The notes under the pieces were generated by a model that had not been told where the DNA came from, did no database searches, and saw nothing but the letters and a program-made list of their open reading frames with translations. Below, piece by piece: positions 46,427-57,149 of a stretch of 64,000 bases of DNA (position 1 is the first letter of the stretch; each line of letters starts with the position of its first letter). Origin of the DNA: Haliclona indistincta (taxonomy: Eukaryota; Porifera; Demospongiae; Haplosclerida; Chalinidae). The stretch spans positions 6,832,167 through 6,896,166 of the forward strand of contig OZ024785.1 in NCBI GenBank assembly GCA_964017065.1, in the 5' to 3' direction. The position numbers and the translations under genes are program-made.

Positions 46427-48475
46427 ATGAACAAGTTAAAGAAGCAGTTCATCTGGTTCGGAATTGCACTAGGTATGAATCATTGATTAACACTGTTGTG
46501 TTTATCATTGTACAGTATTCTTAGAACAAGCATATGGTATGAAGACTCTAACTGTCGAAGTCATTCAACCATCCACTGGACCAGTCTGTCCAGGACAAGA
46601 GATCATACTGACCTGCAATGTAACACAGACAGGTGTTGTAACTGAGACACTATTGCGATGGAGGAATGGCTCAACCACTGTACTCTATGATAGTGCTAAT
46701 CAGCAATCAGGACCTATATCACTTGATAGCTTCATCACTACTGCTGTGTTCATGATCTCCACTAACAGTGCATTGATAGTCTCTAATGCTACATTAACAT
46801 CAGCTACACTGTCCAACAATAATACTATGATTTCTTGTCTCAGTCCTCCTCAATATAATATTCAGACAGCTACCATCATTGTTGCAGGTATGTTACTGAG
46901 TACGTTATGTGTGTTATGATATTATCATAAACTGCAGGTGCAGATAGTATGCCACTTGACCTCCAAATCACAGCACCAGCATCACTGACATGGCTACCTC
47001 CTCCTAATACTAACTGTGTCTTCTACTACACTGTCAATATCACCAACAGCTCCTGCAGTATGACTGTGTACAGTAGCAGCACTTCACTGATACTGACTGA
47101 CCTGGTCACTCGTGGACAGAACTACTCATTTGCTGTAGTTGTTACTGACAGTACAGGACAACATGGAGCATGGAGTGACCAGCTGAGAACAGTTTGGGAA
47201 GGTAAGCTAGTTAATCATGCATTCTATGCATTAATAACCATTAAAAGTCCCTGGAGTAGTTTCCAACATCAGCAGTCAGTGGAATAACAAAACAGCTATA
47301 ATTAAATGGGAAGTAAGTGATACATAATTGGTCGAATTATTATTGATTATATTTTTACAGCCACCATCATCACAAACTCATCCTCCTGTACTCTACTACA
47401 CTGTTACTCACAATGTCAGTGATAATGGCAGTGAGCTAGCATTCAACACTACTACCAATGAAGCTAGTTTGAGTGGTGCACAATATGGAGAAACTTACTT
47501 CATTTCAATACTTGTTGTCAATGATATTGGCAAAGGAAAATCAAAAAATATGACATTTACTTTCAATAAAACAATCCTAAATGGTAAAATAAATTGTAAA
47601 TTTCACATAAAAACGTGTGTATTTTCTCTCAGACATCAAAGAAGCTACATCAACAGCTGCAGTCATTGAGATGTTCACAACAATCGGTAAAGGCTTAATC
47701 TTGCATGTGCATGAACTTAATCTTACATGTGAATATAGTAGAAGATCCTTCAGTATCTGTGGAACCATCTCAACAAGCACAGGATACTGGTTCTACAACA
47801 GTTTATATCATTGCTGGCTCTTTAGGAGCAACAGTTCTGTTCATCATTCTCTTGGTTATTGTACCAATTCTAGCATTCATTTGCTCAAAAGGTATAATTT
47901 AGTAATTATTAATCTTTTAACATTAAACTACATCTAGGAAAACACCTGCAAAGCAATAGGTAATAAATTTGTTGTAGACCATTTTAATATGATTCAATTT
48001 TTCTTACCTGCACCATCATGATTCAGTCATGTGAAGCAAAACGTAAGCATAATAATTATTTTTATTATATTATTGTTAAGATAAATTTTTTTTATTGAAT
48101 TGTTCACTGCTTACGTTAGGAACTAGTATTTGCAAATGAACTTTACTCCTCAGTACCATTGCAGAATCCTGTTAGTTATTAGTTGTTTATGTATATTATG
48201 CTTGTATACAATTTTGCTATAATAACACTTCAGGTACAAAAGGATGTTGAAAGTACCAGTGAACGTGTTTGTGACTTTGCTACAAATCAGGTGATTATGC
48301 AGGTTGCACTTGTCAATGTTGTTACTTTCAGCTTCAGCAGCCATACTGTTCCAGGTCATCATCAAAAGAGTTGGTGTATGCTCAAATAGGAATCCGTCCA
48401 CTAAATGCACCTATTGCCCCCCCCGACATTGGCAAAGTGGTTTATGCTACTGTTCATTCAACCAATTCACAGTGA
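46427..48475 (+). CDS. Locus 19: long-tail Ig/FN3 receptor with a novel double-ITIM tail
   Basis: Exons: 46427-46472, 46516-46887 (Ig, RNGSTT subclass as locus 2), 46938-47201 (first FN3 ending RTVWEG), 47248-47312, 47361-47583 (second FN3), 47633-47686 or -47692 (stalk), 47742-47891 (TM SLGATVLFIILLVIVPILAF), 47938-47959, 48027-48042 (SHVKQN), 48234-48290 (VQKDVESTSERVCDFATNQ), 48332-48475. About 470 residues; all phases agree. The last exon reads LQQPYCSRSSSKELVYAQIG.. then GKVVYATVHSTNSQ: LVYAQI and VVYATV both match the ITIM consensus and lie 24 residues apart, typical of SHP-recruiting pairs. This exon is only distantly like the last exon of loci 3 and 22 (shared QP.C, YAQ). The stalk donor is either GTAAAG or a GC site. 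Confidence 0.82.
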
Positions 48476-48670
48476 ACATGCACAATTTCAAAATTTTATT
48501 TGTGGTAGTACTAGTAGTAATAGTGGTAGTATTGAAAACGCTTTTACATTATATTTTGAAAGGTAGATTGCAGCTGCTTTGTTTTCTTGTGAAGGATTCG
48601 TTTTCATCCTGCAAATAGCTTTACATGGCATACTGTATTTGTCTAAGGGCTGCATATGTATTGAAAATTG

Positions 48671-49665
48671 TTGTTGGTATGAAGACTGTAACTTAGTCGT
48701 TCAACTATCCACTGGACCAATCTGTCCAGGAATAGAGGTCATACTGACCTGCACTGTAGCAACACCAAGTGCTGTTCCAGAAGGAACTGACCTTAAATTG
48801 GAACTTGCAAGAATCAGTGGCTAGTTCTGTGCTGTATGATATCAACAGTCCACAATCAGGACCTCAAACACTTGGTGACTTTATCACTACTTTTGTGTTC
48901 ATGATCACCACTGATAGCTCAGTTATAAAATCTAATGCTACATTAAAATCAGCAAGGCTTTCAAACCATAATAATATGGTTGTTTGTGATAGTCCTCCTC
49001 AAGATAATGATCAAACAGCTACCATCACTATAGCAGGTACTGATAAGTAATTATCATACTCAACAGTACCTTACTTTACTGGCCAATAGCATGCCATTTG
49101 CAATTGGACTCCAAATCACAGCACCAGCATCACTGACATGGCTACCTCCTCCTAATACTAACTGTGTCTTCAACTACACTGTCAATATCACCAACAGCTC
49201 CTGCAGTATGACTGTGTACAGTAGCAGCACTTCACTGATACTGACTGACCTGCTCACTTGTGAACAGAACTACTCATTTGCTGTGGTTGTTACTGACAGT
49301 ACAGGACAACATGGAGCATGGAGTGACCAGCTGAGAACAGTTTGGGAAGGTAAGCTAGTTAATCATGCATTCTATGTGTTAATAACCACATTAAAAGTTC
49401 CTGAAGTAGTTTCCAACATAAGCAGTCAGTGGAATAACAAAACAGCTATAATTAAATGGGAAGTAAGCGATACGTAATTGGTCAAGTTATCATTTATAGC
49501 CACCATCATCACCAACTCATCCTCCTGTACTCTACTACACTGTTACTCACAATTTCAGTAGTAATGTGAGCGAGCTAGCGTTCAACACTACTACCAATGA
49601 AGCTATTCAGACAGGAGCAAAATATGAAGAAACTTACTTCATTTCATTACTTGTTGTTATCAAAA
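48671..49665 (+). pseudogene. Locus 20: long-tail-type receptor fragment, multiply broken
   Basis: No signal exon is recognisable. The Ig exon (about 48676-49036, NLQES subclass) has a small deletion after MKTV (giving a stop, TAG) and a 4-bp net insertion at PEGTDL that shift the frame. The first FN3 exon (about 49086-49349, ending RTVWEG) has lost the usual TATAG|GTGCC acceptor and gained AFAIG-like codons; LLTCEQNYSF replaces LLTRGQNYSF. 49398-49462 and 49500-49661 (second FN3) are open, but homology ends in mid-exon at about 49661, followed by unrelated sequence and then minus-strand fragment 21. A 5' part without tail. Confidence 0.85.
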
Positions 49666-49732
49666 CTTGAAAATGAGACGTTATCAAAACAATTTTTTGC
49701 CAGTACCTTTTAGGATGTTGTAGTTTTGTATT

Positions 49733-49952
49733 TGCAACATCAATCAACTATTAAAAGAACATGAAATCACAACTTTACCTTTTAAGCAAATGATTGTTAG
49801 AAGGTGTACAATAACCAAGAGCAGGATCAACAAAACTGAGTGCTAGCAATCAGGGCAATGATGTAGATTGCAGAATCCTGTACTCCTTTGATGGGCCCAC
49901 CAAGGCCATAAGCCCTTGGTTCATTAACTGATACTGAAAGATCAATGCAACT
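49733..49952 (-). pseudogene. Locus 21: minus-strand relic of a long-tail TM exon
   Basis: The reverse complement matches the TM exon and adjacent intron of loci 22/23 (VLLILLLVIVHL-like segment, acceptor side ..FQYQ), heavily substituted and with small insertions. No other exon of this copy is seen. It marks an inversion boundary directly beside locus 20. Confidence 0.65.
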
Positions 49953-50886
49953 GACTACTTCACAAGAATAAGTTTATAATAACTAAAAGTACCTGTACTG
50001 GTTGTTGTAAACAGCTCATAGTTATAAGGACAATCGATACAACTTTTTTGTGCATGAGCAAAGTTAGTTAAACATTGGATGACCTTTACAATTACTGCTT
50101 AGTTTAGACCAATCTAAGCAATCATGTGTTTATGCAGTCACGTACTATATGCACTTCTTGAATAGACTAAAGTAAACTGAGTGTTTTTATGCTAAAAGTA
50201 CTATAATTAATGACTTTCAATGTTACAGTTTTTGTACTAAATGCCTGTTTTAAGAATGATAAACAAATTTAAATTCTACTAATTGTGAATTCTACTAAAT
50301 TTAAATTTAACTAAATTCTACTTATAACTGGCGTCATGTCATAGGATACTACTCATTCTTTGTCAGTTTTCCTTTTTTGATACTGTTAAAACCAAATAAG
50401 TTGAAAGTATTTTATGAGTATTTCTTGCAAAAACAGTCCCTTAAAGTGTGAACATTGAATATAGTTGGGAGGACAATACTTATCTGTGAGCAGATGATGT
50501 CTTAGCAAAGAGTTGCCCTATGAAAAGCAACACTCATACTATGCCGGTCATGCACATATACCTATCCATGCAGGTTGTTATTATAAAGGTTCATATTATC
50601 TGCATGTTTTTGAGAAGAGACAACTTTGACGTTACGGTACCTATATGAACGGGATCAATTGAACTTTGAACAAATTCAATGGATTGATATAGCTTTCTGT
50701 TTAGTTGACATATTTTGGACTATTTCTGTAACAACATCTCATATTCAGTTTTAATCTGCATCTTAAATAGATTATCATGCAAACATAACTAAAGTGTTTT
50801 CTGTTTACTAAGCAATATTAAACTCTACTCTATAAGTCTTTCTGAAGTTTCTGATGTGTTGAGCAGCACTCTTGACTTTGACTCTT
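49953..50886. other. Spacer: reverse-oriented 3' flank of locus 22
   Basis: From about 50380 the sequence is the reverse complement of the spacer that follows long-tail genes and precedes RNGSTT-type genes elsewhere (for example 2800-3210 joined to 4429-4560). It contains the unoccupied integration site of the 1.2-kb element near 50450-50475. No gene. Confidence 0.65.
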
Positions 50887-52868
50887 TTATTTTAAGTGTT
50901 TATTTCCAGTTAATCCGTATGCTATATTGTCACGCAGAGGAATGTTCCCTTCAGATAGTACCATTGTTGCTATTGGTGCCATTGGAAAGATTGTTCTATC
51001 TACTTGTTCATACTCTGGTGAAGTTGATCTTTGATGTTGGTGACACCATGGCTGATCATAAAGTTGGTCCTAAAAGTAAATCAACATCATAATATTAATG
51101 CATTAATTAACATTGATTAACCTCTGTCAGCTCAATCTTGGTGGTGTCCACTGTAACTGTTTGTATCTGATCATGAAGTATTGCACGTAATACAATGTGC
51201 TGTCATAATGTATCTAGTGCTCACTTCGTTTTGATTTGCATGACTTACATGTACATGTAGTAGTTGGTATAATGTGAAAATACACAGATTTAAAAAAAAA
51301 CATTTAAATCATAATAATAAGTACCTTTTGGGTTGTTTGCAGCTTTTTTGAAGACCTATATGTGACATCAATCGACTATTGAATGAACAAGTAATTATAA
51401 CTTTACCTTTTGAGCATACGAGTGCAAAAAGGATGGGTACAATAACCAAGAGAAGGATCAACAGAACTGTTGCTACTAGAGACCCAGCAATGATGTAAAC
51501 TGTTGTAGAACCAGCATCCGTTGGTTCTTTTGATGGTTCCATTGATACTGAAACATCTGCTGTTCACATGCAAGATTAAGTTCATTCACATGCAAGATTA
51601 AGCCTTTACCGATTGTTGTGAACATCTCAATGACTGCAGCTGTTGATGTAGCTTCATTGATGTCTGAGAGAAAATACACACGTTTTTTATGTAAAATTTA
51701 CAATTTATTTTACCATTTAGGATTGTTTTATTGAAAGTAAATGTCATATTTTTTGATTTTCCTTTGCCAATATCATTGACAACAAGTATTGAAATGAAGT
51801 AAGTTTCTCCATATTGTGCACCACTCAAACTAGCTTCATTGGTAGTAGTGTTGAATGCTAGCTCACTGCTATTACCACTGACATTGTGAGTAACAGTGTA
51901 GTAGAGTACAGGAGGATGAGTTGGTGATGATGGTGGCTGTAAAAATATAATCAATAATAATTTGACCAATTATGTATCACTTACTTCCCATTTAATTATA
52001 GCTGTTTTGTTATTCCACTGACTGCTGATGTTGGAAACTACTCCAGGGACTTTAATGGTTATTAACGCATAGAATGCATGATTAACTGGCTTACCTTCCC
52101 AAACTGTTCTCAGCTGGTCACTCCATGCTCCATGTTGTCCTGTACTGTCAGTAACAACCACAGCAAATGAGTAGTTCTGTCCACGAGTGAGCAGGTCAGT
52201 CAGTATCAGTGAAGTGCTGCTACTGTACACAGTCATACTGCAGGAGCTGTTGGTGATATTGACAGTGTAGTAGAAGACACAGTTAGTATTAGGAGGAGGT
52301 AGCCATGTCAGTGATGCTGGTGCTGTGATTTGGAGATCAAGTGGCATACTATCTGCACCTGTTTATGATAATACCATCATACACATAATAATTATACTCA
52401 GTAGTATACCTGCAACAATGATGGTAGCTGTCTGAATATTATATTGAGGAGGACTGAGACAAGAAATCATAGTATTTGTGTTGGACAGTGTAGCTGATGT
52501 TAATGTAGCATTAGAGACTATCACAGCACTGTTAGTGGTGATCATGAACACAGCAGTAGTGATGAAGCTATCAAGTGAGATAGGTCCTGATTGCTGATTA
52601 GCACTATCATAGAGTACAGTGGTTGAGCCATTCCTCCATTGCAATAGTGTCTCAGTTACAGCACCTGCCTGTACTACAGTACATGTCAGTATGACCTCTT
52701 GTCCTGGACAGACTGGTCCAGTGGGTGGTTGAATGACTTCAAATGATACAGTCTTCATACCAAATGCCTGTTTTAAGAATACTGTACATTGATAAACATA
52801 GCTACATGAAAATGAGTCGTCATACCAAGTGTAATTCCAAACCAGAGGATCTTCTCCAACTTGCTCAT
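50887..52868 (-). CDS. Locus 22: long-tail Ig/FN3 receptor on the minus strand, open
   Basis: Exons in transcript order: 52868-52826 (MSKLEKILWFGITLG), 52781-52410 (Ig, RNGSTT subclass), 52358-52095 (first FN3, GADSMPLDL..RTVWEG), 52049-51985, 51936-51714 (second FN3), 51663-51610 (INEATSTAAVIEMFTTI), 51559-51407 (TM SLVATVLLILLLVIVPILF), 51355-51325, 51243-51225, 51166-51122, 51069-50887. About 483 residues. The tail has DQLYDQP, SPEYEQV and NIAYGLTGNK. At the 16-bp tail exon the usual donor is destroyed (AAAAC|GAAGTGAGC), but GTGAGC three bases further gives an in-frame extra Glu. Closest relative of locus 19 in the ectodomain, yet with the other tail. Confidence 0.82.
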
Positions 52869-53540
52869 GATTGTGGTGCAATTACCAAAGGAAAATTTGA
52901 GGTCCCAAAATTTTTACATACTGAAATACTGTTCAACAAAAATATTTTGTGTTTATTACACACTATTTTTAACTAAAAGCTTTTCTGATACTGTTAAAAC
53001 CAAATAAGTTGAAGCTATTTGAGTGTTACCGCACTACAATGTTACTTTCATGTTTATTTCCGAATTGTTACATGTACATGTATTTATTGCAAAAATTAGT
53101 CCTTTAAAGTGTGAACATAGAATATAGTTGGGAGGACAATACTGATCTGTGATAATAAGCAGAGGATGTAGAGTTACCTATAAAAACAACACTCCGATAC
53201 TATGCTGGTCATGCACATATACCTATCCACTGATGCAGGTTGGTATTATAAAGGTTCTATTGCACTTATCTGTTTTGAGAAGAGACATCTTTGCCGTCAA
53301 CTATATGAACGGGATTAATTAAACTTTAATCAAATTCAATGGAATGACCTTAACAGACTGTTTCTGTAACAACATCACATATTCAGTTTTTGAATGCATC
53401 TTGACTAGACTATCATGCAAACGTGACTGAAGTACTTTCTGTTTACTATGCACTTTCAAACCTTAAATTAGACTTTTTACACTTCTTTTGAGTAATAGAA
53501 CTTTAATAACAAATGACTATGAGCATAAACAATATTAAGT
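52869..53540. other. Spacer between minus-strand loci 22 and 23
   Basis: 5' flank of locus 22 and 3' flank of locus 23, reverse complement of the spacer at 8515-8878 plus 10108-10440 without the transposon; the uninterrupted target of element copy 2 is near 53215-53235. No gene. Confidence 0.65.
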
Positions 53541-54393
53541 CTATCCTTCTGATGTGTTGAGCAGCACTCTTTTATTTATGCGTTTATTTCCAGTTAATCC
53601 GTATGCTATATTGTCACGCAGAGGAATGTTCCCTTCAGATAGTACCGTTGTTGCTATTGGTGCCATTGGAAAAATTGCGCCATCTACTTGTTCATACTCT
53701 GGTGAAGGTGATCTTTGATCTTGCTGACACCATGGCTGATCATGAAGTTGGTCGTAGAAGTAAATCATTATGCAATAATTATGGAGTAACCTCAATCTTG
53801 GTGGTGTCCACTATAACTGTTTGTATCTGATCATACAACATGCTATTATTGTATTCAGTGCTCACTTATGTTTTGCTTTGCATGACTTACATGTAGTAGT
53901 TGGTGCAATGAGAAAATACTAAAACATTAACATGATAATAAATTATTTTTGGTACCATTTAATAGGTAGTTTGCAGCTTTTCTGAAGAACTATTTGTAAC
54001 ATCAATCGACTATTGAATGAACAAGTAATCATAACTATACCTTTTGAGCAAATGAGTGCAAGAAGGATGGGTACAATAACCAAGAGTAGGATCAACAGAA
54101 CTGTTGCTCCTAAAGAGCCAGCAATGATGTAAACTGAAGTAGAACCAGCATCCGTTGGTTCTTTTGGTGGTTCCATTGATACTGAAACATCTGCCACATG
54201 CAAGGGTAAGTTTATCACATAAAGTATAAAACTTAAACCAACTTTTACTGATTGTTGTAAACATCTCAATGACAACTGTCGATGTAGCTTCATTAATTTC
54301 TGAGAGTGAATTATATGTGTCATTGTTACCAATTTTATTGAATGTAAAATTTAACGTCATATTTTTTGATTTTCCTTTGCCAATTTCATTGAT
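53541..54393 (-). pseudogene. Locus 23: long-tail receptor, 5' truncated and splice-dead
   Basis: Retains the end of the second FN3 exon (NEIGKGKSKNMTLNF, from 54393), stalk (INEATSTVVIEMFTTI), TM (SLGATVLLILLLVIVPILL) and tail exons to 53541 (HDQPWCQQDQR.., PEYEQV, NIAYGLTGNK). Signal, Ig and first FN3 are missing. The donor of the 16-bp exon is AT instead of GT, exon 10 has lost its last 9 bp, the acceptor of the last exon is AC instead of AG (TTCTAC|GACC), and the stop is mutated so the tail extends by KRVLLNTSEG. Confidence 0.85.
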
Positions 54394-54439
54394 AAATATT
54401 ATTGATAATAAAAATTTGATATTATTATTTTAAAAAGTG

Positions 54440-54740
54440 TATTAAATTTGTCTCATGCAGAGCAAAGTATATAATTATTTTGATACATTGTGATAATAGT
54501 TTATCAGGTACATGCATTTACTGGAAACAACACCAATATTGAGCTGACTAAAGTTTGGCGGCGTTTACACTACAACGATCACTCCAGAAACGGGGAAATG
54601 TATCCGTATTCAGCTGCAGCGTTTTGGCTGTTTACATGACACCATTTTGAATGAAATGTGGGTGTGACATTTTAAAACATTCCTCTGTGTGATAAGGATT
54701 AACTGGAAATAAATGCATAAAGAAAAAGAATTCTGCCTAA
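54440..54740 (+). pseudogene. Locus 24: relic of a plus-strand long-tail gene 3' end
   Basis: Weak matches in order to exon 9 (TCATGCAGAGCAAAG, 54452), exon 10 (AATATTGAGCTGACTAAAG near 54534-54552) and the last exon (ACATTCCTCTGTGTGATAAG and ATTAACTGGAAATAAATGCA, 54677-54718). About 100 bp of unrelated sequence (GGCGGCGTTTACACTAC..TTTACATGACACC, 54556-54645) is inserted; its ends suggest a small foldback element. Noncoding now. Confidence 0.55.
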
Positions 54741-55300
54741 CACATAAAACACTTCCAAGTTGTTATCGTTTTTAGTTTATACATGCACATGCAGTTATTC
54801 TGTGATTTAACAGAAGTGCAAATGGAAAGTGTCTCTGTAAAATTAATAGTAAATGCTGCATGATAGTCGTATTAAGGTTGTTTAAACAGAAAATTGAATT
54901 TGTCCAAAATATAATTGATCCTATTCATGATTATTAACGTCTCATTATTTTGTCTTCTGCAGTATGCTGCTGTGATTGCTAAGTAATACTGAAGTCAGCC
55001 TCTACAATCTAGTGCTGTATTGTCACCATCAGGAGCGCATAATGAGAGTGTGCACGCTCAATATCAATGTGCGCTCCTGTTACAGACATTGACACAACTG
55101 TTTTTACACTATTTCAAGGGACTATAAATAGAACCAGAAAATAAAATTAACACTAAATACTTTCAACTTGTTTGGCTTTAACAGGCTCTCAAAAATTAAT
55201 AATCTGAGAAATAAACACCACAAAAAATTTTGTTGAACAAATTTGATTTAGGTAAAGGGGCTCAAATTTTAGTTTGGTAAAACTGCATCATATTAAAATC
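54741..55300. other. Spacer upstream of locus 25 with a 50-bp MITE miniature
   Basis: Duplicated intergenic sequence. At 55030-55079 CAGGAGCGCATAATGAGAG.. and ..GTGCGCTCCTG repeat the ends of the MITE at 25648-26112 with almost nothing between. The block CTCAAATTTT..TTTGGTA before the ATG is conserved with loci 2, 4 and 22. Confidence 0.6.
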
Positions 55301-56931
55301 ATGAGCAAGTTGGAGAAGATCCTCTGGTTTGGAATTACACTTGGCATGTGTCATTTTCATGTAGCTATGTTTATCAATGTACAGTATTCTTAAAACAGGC
55401 ACTTAGTATGAAGACTGTATCATTGGAAGTCACTCAACCAGCATCCACTGGATCAGTCTGTCCAGGACAAGAGATCATACTGACCTGCACAGTGACACGA
55501 CAAAGCGTTGGTCAAGTAATTTTGATTTGGAGACAAGATGAAGCTATTTCTCCTGTGTACTATGATAGCTTCGCTCCATCTCAATCAGGGCCTCACAGAC
55601 TTGGTGACTTTAACACGACTGCAGCATTTATCAATAACTCTGTACTAATTTCTAATGCTACATTAAAATCTGCTGCTCTCTCAAACAGCAACATTGCTAT
55701 TTCATGTGAAAGTCCTCCTCAAGATAATGTACAAACAATAGTGGCAGGTAATAAATTGACTTTTCTTACACTCATTACAGGATCGCATGTAGGTGCAGAA
55801 AGCATACCATTTGGGCTCCAAATCACAGCACCAGCATCACTAACATGGCTACCTCCTCCTAATACTAACTGTGTCTTCAAATACACTGTCAATATCACCA
55901 ACAGCTCCTGCAGTATGACTGTGTACAGTAGCAGCACTTCACTGATACTGACTGACCTGCTCACTCGTGGACAGAACTACTCATTTGCTGTGGCTGTTAC
56001 TGACAGTACGGGACAACATGGACCATGGAGTGATCAGCTGATGGTGACATGGGATGGTGAGTACCAGAACTAGTGCATACTGACTAATCTTTGTGTGGAT
56101 AGTTCCAGGTTTAGTTTCTAATGTCAGTTGGAGGCACCTTAATCAAACCACTATCATTATTTATTGGGATGTAAGTTCACTTTATGCATTGTGTATCCAG
56201 ATCATTAATGATTATACAGTCACCATCATCACCAACCTATCCTCCTGTACTCTACTACACTGTTACTCACAATGTCAGTGGTAATGGCAGTGAGCTAGCA
56301 TTCAACACTACTACCAATGAAGCTATTCTGAATGGAGCAAGATATGGAGAAATGTATTTTATTTCAGTTCATGGTGTCAACTTAATCGGCAAAGGAAAAT
56401 CAGCAATTATCGCATTCAAAAATGGTGATTCTCAATGAAAAGTACTTCTTCGTCATAATCACAATACTTGCAATAGATTTAGATCCTGCTCACACCACAA
56501 CAGTTAATGTCATCTCAAAAACAGCTGATGAAGCTACTCTTTCAGCGAGCGAACCAAAGAGCCTGGGTATGTGGCTTTCATGTAGATTACGTGTGGTACT
56601 AGTTTGTCATAGGTATGACACCATTCATCAACTGCACATTAGGACAGTTCACTACTGAAGGTCAGGTTATTGACTTGATTCAATGCATTATGTGTGAAGT
56701 ATTTTATTACGACCTGCAGTATCAGCTGCTGTATTATCCAGTGCAGTATTGTCTATCATTGGTACAACCCTCATCACTAGTCTTGTCTGGTGCTGTGCTG
56801 TTAGTAAAATGAGGAAGAAGAGAAATGTTGATATGGTGTCTACTCAACAAGGGATGACACCTTTTCAAGGGAATATTTCTCTTCAAGACAATGTAGCTTA
56901 TGGACAAGTTGGAAGTAGAATCAGAAAGTAA
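55301..56931 (+). CDS. Locus 25: short-tail ITIM Ig/FN3 receptor, GC donor in intron 1
   Basis: Exons: 55301-55343 (MSKLEKILWFGITLG; donor GCATGTG), 55385-55747 (Ig, WRQDEAISPVYYDSF, as locus 6), 55793-56056 (first FN3, GAESIPFGL; alternative acceptor 24 bp upstream is also in frame), 56103-56170, 56220-56424 (second FN3), 56483-56566, 56613-56660 (stalk), 56720-56931 (TM SAAVLSSAVLSIIGTTLITS, KMRKKRNVD, shortened tail, NVAYGQVGSRIRK). About 428 residues. The signal exon and upstream flank belong to the locus 2/22 type whereas the Ig exon belongs to the locus 6 type, a 5' recombinant. Reads open throughout if GC-AG splicing is accepted. Confidence 0.84.
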
Positions 56932-57053
56932 CATTAATTGTAGTGTTACAACATAAATCAATTCAGCCTGTATGGCTTTCTAGTATCAGTAAACAGTATA
57001 GCGTCAAATACAGTGATTCATTTATGTGAATAAACTTACAATTCAAAGTGAAT

Positions 57054-57086
57054 AAACCAATGGGTGCTAATTTACTTTCAATTTCA
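57054..57086 (+). promoter_or_regulatory. CCAAT-containing upstream block of locus 26
   Basis: AAACCAATGGGTGCTAATTT then ACTTTCAATTTC, 64-96 bp before the ATG at 57150; retained although the gene is broken. Confidence 0.45.
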
Positions 57087-57149
57087 TTTAAAATTTTGTA
57101 AAGACGGTAAAATATAGTTTACGCCATTGTAATAATCTAATACTGAAAC

